This document shows positions 58,088 to 64,000 of a DNA stretch of 64,000 bases, in pieces. The stretch spans positions 3,335,637 to 3,399,636 of the forward strand of contig JANVCC010009742.1 of the NCBI GenBank assembly GCA_025345505.1, written 5' to 3'. Both the position numbers and the translations under genes were made by a program. A model generated the notes under the pieces. It saw only the letters and a list, made by a program, of their open reading frames with translations. It searched no databases and was not told the DNA's origin. How positions within the stretch are numbered: the first letter of the stretch is position 1; each line of letters starts with the position of its first letter. Source of the stretch: Todiramphus chloris collaris (taxonomy: Eukaryota > Chordata > Aves > Coraciiformes > Alcedinidae).

Positions 58088-60360
58088 TCGAAAAAAACGA
58101 GGTCAATCAGTTGGGAAACTCGCTCACGGCTGCCGCTGGCGGCAACACGCAGCGCTTTTACTCCCGTATCGGCGTTGTCACGGTTGTTTTGGCGCTTTTG
58201 ACGACGGGCGTAACGTTTTTCATCCTCACGGGAATGACCCCGGTTCAGCCCGAGAGCAACCTCACTTTTGTCCTGACCGGTCTCAATGCGCTGCTGATTC
58301 TCGCCTTGATCGTGCTGATTGGCCGCGAAGTCTATCGCATCAGCCAGGCCCGGAACCGGGGGAAGGCCGCATCCCGCCTGCATGTGCGCCTCGTCGTGCT
58401 GTTTTCGCTTGTCGCTGCGGTGCCGGCCATGCTGGTGGCCATCGTTGCATCGGTCACGCTCGATCTCGGGCTCGATCGCTGGTTCGAAATGCGGACCACG
58501 ACGATCGTCAACTCGTCGATCAGCCTTGCCAATTCCTACATTCAGGAAAGTGCGCGCAACCTGCAGGGCACGACGCTTGAAATGGTCAGCGATGTCGACA
58601 CACAACGCTCGCTGTACAATCTGGACCGCACGAGCTTCACGCGCTTCCTGACCCAGCAGGCGCTTGGCCGCGGCCTGATCGGTGCATTCATCATCCGCTC
58701 CAACGGTGACACCTCCGTTCGCGCTGACATACGCACGAATTTTTCAATTCCGCCGGTCGCGAAATCCATTCTCAATACGGCACAGGACGGCAAGCCGGTG
58801 CTCATCCCGCCGGAACGGACCAATCTGCTCAGCGCCGTCGTCAAACTCCAGCAGATACCGGATATGTTCCTCTACACGGTCCGCCCGGTCGACGGTGACA
58901 TTCTCAACTCCATGCGCGCCATCGAGGGCAACAATCTCGATGCGGGTAAACCGGTTGCCAATGGTGTGGACACACAGATTCTGTTTGCTCTGCTCTATTT
59001 CGGCCTGACGCTGACTTTGCTTCTGTCGGCCATCTGGACCGGCATTGCGGTGGCGGACCGGCTTGTGCGCCCCATCCGGCTGCTGATCGGTGCAGCGGAT
59101 GATGTTGCAACCGGCAATCTGGATGTTGCGGTGCCGGTGCGCCGTTCCGACGGCGATGTCGGGTCGCTCTCCCAGACTTTCAACACCATGGTGCGCCAAC
59201 TGGGAACGCAGCGCCGCGACCTCGTTGCCGCCAAGGACCAGATCGACGAACGCCGCCGTTTTTCCGAAGCGGTGCTCTCCGGCGTGACGGCAGGGGTCAT
59301 CAGCGTGGATGCCGATGGGGCAATCGGCATCATGAACCGTTCCGCCGAAGCGATGTTCGATCTGGACCCAGTCACGACCGTCGGCAAGAATCTGACGGCG
59401 CTCGTCCCGGAAATCGGGCTGGTGTTCGAGGTTGCCCATGCCACGGGCCGGTCGGTTTACCGCGAACAGGTATCGATGTCGCGGCGCGGCAGCGCCCGGA
59501 CGTTCAATGTCCAGATTACAGTGGAGGACGCGGAATCCGCTGACCACTCCTATGTGGTCACCGTCGATGACATCACCGATCTGGTGGAGGCGCAGCGTTC
59601 GTCCGCCTGGGCCGATGTCGCGCGGCGCATCGCCCACGAAATCAAAAATCCGCTCACGCCCATCCAGCTGTCGGCGGAACGCATCCGCCGGCGTTACGGC
59701 AAGGTGATCACCGAAGATCGCGAAGTTTTCGACCAGTGCACGGAAACCATCATCCGGCAGGTGGGTGACATCGGGCGCATGGTCGACGAGTTTTCATCCT
59801 TTGCGCGCATGCCCAAACCGGAAATCAAGGCGATGGATTTGCGCGAAGCCTTGCGCGAAGCCTCGTTCCTCGTCGAAGTCAGCCGCAGCGACATCCGCTT
59901 TGAGCGGGATTTCGGCAACGTGCCGCTCATCGGGCAATTCGACGGCAGGCTTATCGGGCAGGCGTTCGGAAACGTTATCAAAAATGCTGCAGAAGCAATT
60001 GAATCCGTTGTGAAAGATGGACTGGGTGACGGACATATCCGTATCCGGTCGAGGCAGGAGGGAGACGCTCTGATTGTCGAAATTTCGGACAATGGCAAAG
60101 GCTTGCCGCGTGAACACCGGCAGCGTTTGCTTGAACCCTACATGACGACGCGCGAGAAAGGCACGGGCCTTGGCCTCGCAATTGTCAAAAAGATCGTTGA
60201 AGAACATGACGGTCAAATTGAACTGCACGATGCCCCCGCGGACTTCCACGGCGGGCGGGGTGCAATGATCCGCATGGTTTTTCCCACGACCCATACCAAT
60301 ACACAGACAGCCGACAATTCCGATCCATCGGCGAAACAGGTGAATTCAAATGGCATCTGA
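58048..60360 (+). CDS. ntrY: Nitrogen regulation sensor histidine kinase NtrY with a borrowed N-terminus
   Basis: Membrane sensor kinase paired with NtrX. Residues 1-13 (MMTYVDGFVLAVP) come from the DUF1428 repeat; residues from about 14 (IEKNEVNQLGNSL) are NtrY-like. The four helices include IGVVTVVLALLTTGVTFFIL near 40 and LYFGLTLTLLLSAIWTGIA near 320. HAMP, PAS, HisKA ([21 protein letters not shown]) and HATPase (EISDNGKGLPREH; GLGLAIVKKI) domains follow. The ATG at 58048 has GAGGAGGG; a frame upstream to 57967 has no usable ribosome binding site. The 3' end overlaps ntrX by 11 bp. Confidence 0.93.
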   Translation: MMTYVDGFVLAVPIEKNEVNQLGNSLTAAAGGNTQRFYSRIGVVTVVLALLTTGVTFFILTGMTPVQPESNLTFVLTGLNALLILALIVLIGREVYRISQARNRGKAASRLHVRLVVLFSLVAAVPAMLVAIVASVTLDLGLDRWFEMRTTTIVNSSISLANSYIQESARNLQGTTLEMVSDVDTQRSLYNLDRTSFTRFLTQQALGRGLIGAFIIRSNGDTSVRADIRTNFSIPPVAKSILNTAQDGKPVLIPPERTNLLSAVVKLQQIPDMFLYTVRPVDGDILNSMRAIEGNNLDAGKPVANGVDTQILFALLYFGLTLTLLLSAIWTGIAVADRLVRPIRLLIGAADDVATGNLDVAVPVRRSDGDVGSLSQTFNTMVRQLGTQRRDLVAAKDQIDERRRFSEAVLSGVTAGVISVDADGAIGIMNRSAEAMFDLDPVTTVGKNLTALVPEIGLVFEVAHATGRSVYREQVSMSRRGSARTFNVQITVEDAESADHSYVVTVDDITDLVEAQRSSAWADVARRIAHEIKNPLTPIQLSAERIRRRYGKVITEDREVFDQCTETIIRQVGDIGRMVDEFSSFARMPKPEIKAMDLREALREASFLVEVSRSDIRFERDFGNVPLIGQFDGRLIGQAFGNVIKNAAEAIESVVKDGLGDGHIRIRSRQEGDALIVEISDNGKGLPREHRQRLLEPYMTTREKGTGLGLAIVKKIVEEHDGQIELHDAPADFHGGRGAMIRMVFPTTHTNTQTADNSDPSAKQVNSNGI

Positions 60361-61711
60361 CATTCTTGTCGTCGACGATGAAGTCGACATCCGCGAGCTT
60401 GTTGCAGGAATATTGAGCGACGAGGGGCACGAAACCCGTGTAGCCTCGGACGCGGACAGCGCATTGGCGGCGATCGATGATCGCATTCCCCGCCTGATCT
60501 TTCTGGACATCTGGATGCAGGGCAGCCGCCTCGATGGTCTTGCCCTGTTGGACGAGATCAAGAGCCGCCATCCCGATATTCCCGTGGTCATGATTTCCGG
60601 TCACGGCAACATTGAAACCGCAGTTTCGGCCATCCGACGCGGCGCCTATGATTTCATCGAGAAGCCGTTCAAGGCTGACCGTCTGATTCTTATCGCCGAA
60701 CGGGCACTCGAAACATCCAAGCTGCGGCGCGAAGTTTCCGACCTGCGCAAGCGCTCGACGGAAAGCTCCGAACTGCTCGGCACGTCGCTGTCGATGAACC
60801 ACCTGCGCCAGACCATCGAGCGTGTCGCGCCGACCAACAGCCGCATCATGATTACCGGTCCGTCCGGCGCCGGCAAGGAACTCACGGCACGGGCCATCCA
60901 CGCCCTGTCGACCCGTTCCAAGGGACCATTCGTCAACCTGAACGCGGCGACCATCACGCCGGAACGCATGGAAGTCGAGCTTTTCGGCACGGAATCCGAT
61001 GGCGGCGAGCGCAAGGTGGGGGCGTTGGAAGAAGCCCATGGCGGCATTCTCTATCTCAATGAAATTGCCGATATGCCGCGCGAAACGCAGAACAAGATCC
61101 TGCGCGTGCTCGTCGATCAGCAGTTTGAACGGGTAGGCGGCACCAAGCGCATCAAGGTCGATGTACGGATCATCTCCTCGACCGCGCAGAACCTCGAAGC
61201 GATGATTGCGGAAGGCCGGTTCCGCGAAGACCTGTTCCACCGGCTGGCAGTGGTTCCCGTGATTGTTCCGCCCTTGGCGGACCGGCGCGATGACATTCCT
61301 GCGCTTGTCGAATTCTTCATGACGCAGATTGCCGAGCAGGCGGGTATCAAGCCGCGCAAGATCGGCCCGGATGCGATGGCCGTGCTGCAGTCCCATTCCT
61401 GGCCGGGCAATATCCGCCAGCTGCGCAACAATATCGAGCGCCTGATTATCCTGGCGCGCGGCGATGATCCGGAAGCCGTTATCACCGCCGATCTGCTGCC
61501 TGCGGAAATCGGCGACACGCTGCCGAAGGCTCCAACCGAATCCGACCAGCACATCATGGCTCTGCCGCTGCGCGAGGCGCGTGAGCGCTTCGAGAAGGAA
61601 TATCTCATCGCGCAGATCAACCGGTTCGGCGGCAATATTTCCCGCACGGCGGAGTTTGTCGGCATGGAGCGTTCGGCCCTGCACCGGAAGCTGAAATCGT
61701 TGGGGGTCTAA
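60350..61711 (+). CDS. ntrX: Nitrogen regulation response regulator NtrX
   Basis: A 453-residue AAA+ response regulator. The receiver has DILVVDDEVDIRELV and the phospho-acceptor Asp in IFLDIWMQGS. The AAA+ domain has GPSGAGKELTARAIH and ILYLNEIADMPRETQN. The sigma-54 loop GAFTGA is absent (ELFGTESDGGERKVGAL), as known for alphaproteobacterial NtrX. The C-terminal FIS-type helix is GGNISRTAEFVGMERSALHRKLKSL. Overlaps ntrY by 11 bp. Confidence 0.96.
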   Translation: MASDILVVDDEVDIRELVAGILSDEGHETRVASDADSALAAIDDRIPRLIFLDIWMQGSRLDGLALLDEIKSRHPDIPVVMISGHGNIETAVSAIRRGAYDFIEKPFKADRLILIAERALETSKLRREVSDLRKRSTESSELLGTSLSMNHLRQTIERVAPTNSRIMITGPSGAGKELTARAIHALSTRSKGPFVNLNAATITPERMEVELFGTESDGGERKVGALEEAHGGILYLNEIADMPRETQNKILRVLVDQQFERVGGTKRIKVDVRIISSTAQNLEAMIAEGRFREDLFHRLAVVPVIVPPLADRRDDIPALVEFFMTQIAEQAGIKPRKIGPDAMAVLQSHSWPGNIRQLRNNIERLIILARGDDPEAVITADLLPAEIGDTLPKAPTESDQHIMALPLREARERFEKEYLIAQINRFGGNISRTAEFVGMERSALHRKLKSLGV

Positions 61712-61847
61712 CCGCTTCACGCAATCTCGGGGGGGCTTCGGGGGAATACGTTGGTAGCCGACAGTATTCGGTTGCGACTCTCCAGCTTTTACGGGAAAGT
61801 CGGCGGCCTTTGCCCTGCGGCATCGGCCTTCATCATGGGAGTGAGGA

Positions 61848-62252
61848 ATGTTTCGCCCTGTCAATCCGCCCGGTCCATCCATTCCGGGTCTGTCTCAAGC
61901 CATGCTGATTGAAGGCGGCAAGCTGCTCGTCCTGTCAGGGCATGTGCCTTTCGATTCGGAAGGCAAGATTGGCGGCAAAGACGTGGCAGCGCAGCTTGAT
62001 CTGGTATTTGCCAATATTGCGGCAACGCTCAGGGCGGCAGGCACGGATTTTGCCAGCATCGTCCGCCTGACCTATTACATCCGGGATTTTGACCAGGCGA
62101 TGCTGCCGCAAATACGTGGCGTTCGTGACCGCTGGGTCAACACCGAGTGCCCGCCGGCCAGCAGCCTCATTGGCGTGGCCGCCCTGTTCCATCCCGATGT
62201 TCTCATCGAGGTGGATGCCATGGCCGTGATTGCCGAAGGCGAAACCAGCTGA
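61848..62252 (+). CDS. RidA family protein (reactive intermediate deaminase)
   Basis: A 134-residue YjgF/RidA fold protein (GGKLLVLSGHVPFDSEGKIGGKDVAAQ; FANIAATLRAAGTDFASIVRLTYYIRDF; CPPASSLIGVAALFHPDVLIEVDAMAVI). The conserved Arg of RidA enzymes is not in the usual RT-S/T context (PASSLIGV rather than ARTCV), so enamine deaminase activity is uncertain. Its stop overlaps the trkA start by one base. In several relatives trkA follows ntrX directly. Confidence 0.88.
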   Translation: MFRPVNPPGPSIPGLSQAMLIEGGKLLVLSGHVPFDSEGKIGGKDVAAQLDLVFANIAATLRAAGTDFASIVRLTYYIRDFDQAMLPQIRGVRDRWVNTECPPASSLIGVAALFHPDVLIEVDAMAVIAEGETS

Positions 62253-63628
62253 TGCGTGTAATCATCTGCGGCGCAGGGCAGGTTGGATATGGCATCGCCG
62301 AACGGCTGGCTGCCGAAGACAACGATATTTCGGTCATCGACACGTCGGCCGAGCTCATTCAAGTCATACGCGATACGCTGGATGTGCGCGGTTTTGTCGG
62401 TCACGGCGCCCACCCGGATGTTCTGGCGGCGGCCGGTGCCGAGCAGGCTGATATGATCATTGCAGCCACGCTTTATGACGAAGTGAACATCGTCGCCTGT
62501 GAAGTGGCGCATGCGCTGTTCAACGTGCCGACCAAGATCGCCCGCATCCGCGCACAGGCCTATCTGCAGCCGCACTATCAGGACCTGTTTTCCCGCGATC
62601 ACATGCCGATCGACGTCATCATTTCGCCCGAGCTTGAAGTGGGTGAGATGGTACTGCGCCGCATCGCCTTGCCCGGCGTGAGCGATGTCGTCCGCTTTGC
62701 CGACGAGACTATCGTGGTGATGGCGATCGAATGCCTGGAAGACTGTCCGGTCATCAACACGCCGCTCATTCAATTGAGCAATCTCTTTCCCGATCTGCCG
62801 TCGACCGTGATGGCCATCATCCGCAATGACACGTTGCTCATTCCGCGCTCCGCCGATCACCTCTTGGCCGGTGACATCGCCTATGTCGCGACAACCAAGT
62901 CACAGGTGCGCCGCACGCTGGCGCTGTTCGGTCACGAGGAGCCCGAGGCAACACGCATCGTCATTGCCGGCGGCGGCAATGTCGGGCTCTACGTCGCCCA
63001 GACGATTGAAGCCAAGCAGCCCAAGACCAAGGTCAAGCTGATCGAACCCAATTTGACCCGCGCCAATGCCATCGCAGACGGGCTTCGGCGTTCCATGGTG
63101 CTGCATGGCAGTGCGCTGGATCAGAAACTACTGCTGGAAGCGGAAATCCAGGATGCGGACCTTCTGGTCGCGCTCACCAATGACGATCAGGTCAACATGC
63201 TCGCCGGCGTCATGGCCAAACGCCTCGGCTGCAAATCCAGCCTCGTGCTCATCAACAATCCGGACTATCTCGACCTCAGCAAATCCCTCGGCATCGATGC
63301 CCATATCAGCCCGCGCAGCGTCACCATTTCGCGTGTGCTGCAACATGTGCGGCGGGGCCGTATCCGGGCCGTACACAGCGTCCAGAAGGGCCGGGCGGAG
63401 ATTATCGAGGCTGAGGCGCTTGAAACCTCGCCGCTTGTCGGCGCCCCGCTGCGCGACCTAGACCTGCCGGACGGACTGCGGATCGGCGCGATCTACCGCA
63501 ATGGCGAAGTCATCCGCCCCGACGGTTCGGCCCGCATCAAACCGCAGGACCGGGTGGTCATCTTTGCCACGGCCGAAGCGGTCAAACAGGTCGAGCAGAT
63601 GTTCCGCGTCAGCCTCGAATTCTTCTGA
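62252..63628 (+). CDS. trkA: Trk system potassium transporter TrkA
   Basis: Peripheral NAD-binding subunit of the Trk K+ uptake channel. The 458-residue protein has two RCK-N/RCK-C pairs: MRVIICGAGQVGYGIAERLAAEDNDISVID at the start and TRIVIAGGGNVGLYVAQTIEA near residue 230. LLVALTNDDQVNMLAGVMAKRLG follows. The ATG overlaps the ridA-like stop (TGATG). The ntrYX-trkA order is standard for the order. Confidence 0.95.
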   Translation: MRVIICGAGQVGYGIAERLAAEDNDISVIDTSAELIQVIRDTLDVRGFVGHGAHPDVLAAAGAEQADMIIAATLYDEVNIVACEVAHALFNVPTKIARIRAQAYLQPHYQDLFSRDHMPIDVIISPELEVGEMVLRRIALPGVSDVVRFADETIVVMAIECLEDCPVINTPLIQLSNLFPDLPSTVMAIIRNDTLLIPRSADHLLAGDIAYVATTKSQVRRTLALFGHEEPEATRIVIAGGGNVGLYVAQTIEAKQPKTKVKLIEPNLTRANAIADGLRRSMVLHGSALDQKLLLEAEIQDADLLVALTNDDQVNMLAGVMAKRLGCKSSLVLINNPDYLDLSKSLGIDAHISPRSVTISRVLQHVRRGRIRAVHSVQKGRAEIIEAEALETSPLVGAPLRDLDLPDGLRIGAIYRNGEVIRPDGSARIKPQDRVVIFATAEAVKQVEQMFRVSLEFF

Positions 63629-63649
63629 TCAGCAGAAAGACGCACCGAC

Positions 63650-64000
63650 ATGAAACTGCAACTTCTCCGCAATGCCACGCTGAAACTTGATTATGCCGGT
63701 TCAACCGTCCTGATCGATCCATTTTTCGCTCCCAAACACAGCCGCCCGTCCTTTACCGACCGTTCGCCGAATCCCATGACGGATCTGCAGGTTTCAACCG
63801 ACGAGATCCTTGATGGCGTCGAGCTTGTACTCGTCTCGCATCTGCATGCGGATCATTTCGACCCCGTGGCTCAGGAACTTGTCCCCAAGCATCTGCCGCT
63901 GATCTGCCAGCCGGGCGATGAAGAGAAAATCCGCTCCTTCGGTTTCACCGAGGTCACGCCATTGACCGGGGATCTGACGTGGAAGAATATCCGCCTGACA
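63650..64000 (+). CDS. MBL-fold metal-dependent hydrolase (3' truncated by window edge)
   Basis: The first 117 residues of a metallo-beta-lactamase-fold protein of the UlaG/YtnP type. It begins MKLQLLRNATLKLDYAGSTVLIDPFFAP and has the metal motif SHLHADHFDPVAQELV (HxHxDH). GDLTWKNIRL follows and the frame is still open at the end of the window. The substrate is unknown. Confidence 0.88.
   Translation, partial: MKLQLLRNATLKLDYAGSTVLIDPFFAPKHSRPSFTDRSPNPMTDLQVSTDEILDGVELVLVSHLHADHFDPVAQELVPKHLPLICQPGDEEKIRSFGFTEVTPLTGDLTWKNIRLT

Noticed and set aside
60185-61882. Antisense open frame of 565 codons opposite ntrX
   Set aside because: Lies fully opposite a well supported response regulator and has no recognisable domain.

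Overview
The window looks like a chromosomal segment of an alphaproteobacterium of the order Hyphomicrobiales (Rhizobiales), close to the Brucellaceae/Phyllobacteriaceae. The evidence is the housekeeping order pyrG - VOC protein - kdsA - eno - ftsB - pdhA - pdhB - pdhC - SGNH esterase - lpdA - GlsB-like - lipA - coq10, then cinA - ispDF - dusB - ntrB - ntrC, and later ntrY - ntrX - trkA. An alphaproteobacterial-type NtrX and a fused ispDF agree with this. The genus cannot be fixed from sequence alone.

Region 1 (1-13360) is core metabolism on the + strand: CTP synthase (5' end outside the window), KDO8P synthase, enolase, an FtsB-type divisome protein that is split by an apparent one-base frameshift, the complete pyruvate dehydrogenase complex with its E3, lipoate synthase and the CoQ-binding START protein. 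Region 2 (13437-21376) carries a DUF1062 protein, a methyltransferase with a terminator in its leader, a GNAT protein, cinA/ispDF, then dusB-ntrB-ntrC.

Region 3 (about 21377-58047) is a stretch of roughly 36.6 kb between ntrC and ntrY, genes that are normally neighbours in this order. It is a patchwork of accessory modules: (a) a colicin M-type lipid II-degrading bacteriocin with a membrane-anchored immunity-like protein; (b) cobalt transporter genes cbtBA under a cobalamin riboswitch, with a divergent histidine phosphatase; (c) copC-copD; (d) assorted oxidoreductases, small unknowns, a MOP/TOBE protein and a MarR-GNAT fusion; (e) an Fe3+ ABC transporter fbpABC; (f) a microcin-like operon made of a double-glycine-leader precursor, a C39-peptidase ABC exporter, an HlyD adaptor and two mosaic paralogues carrying all four PrsW motifs; (g) a ribose-type sugar ABC operon with a divergent GntR regulator; (h) ArsR-SRPBCC-DUF1428; (i) a nitrate/taurine-type ABC transporter, a PrpF/GalD-type isomerase and a divergent LysR regulator.

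Region 4 (58048-64000) returns to the core with ntrY, ntrX, a RidA protein, trkA and the start of an MBL-fold hydrolase. The right junction of Region 3 shows a scar. A perfect 67-bp direct repeat (50895-50961 and 58021-58087) carries the ribosome binding site, start codon and first 13 codons of the DUF1428 gene and fuses them in frame to ntrY. NtrY therefore now begins with a borrowed N-terminus.

The most interesting content is the pair of different bacteriocin systems, the uncharacterised microcin/PrsW-like operon in particular, together with the chimeric NtrY start. I saw no integrase, transposase, phage gene, CRISPR array, tRNA or rRNA.
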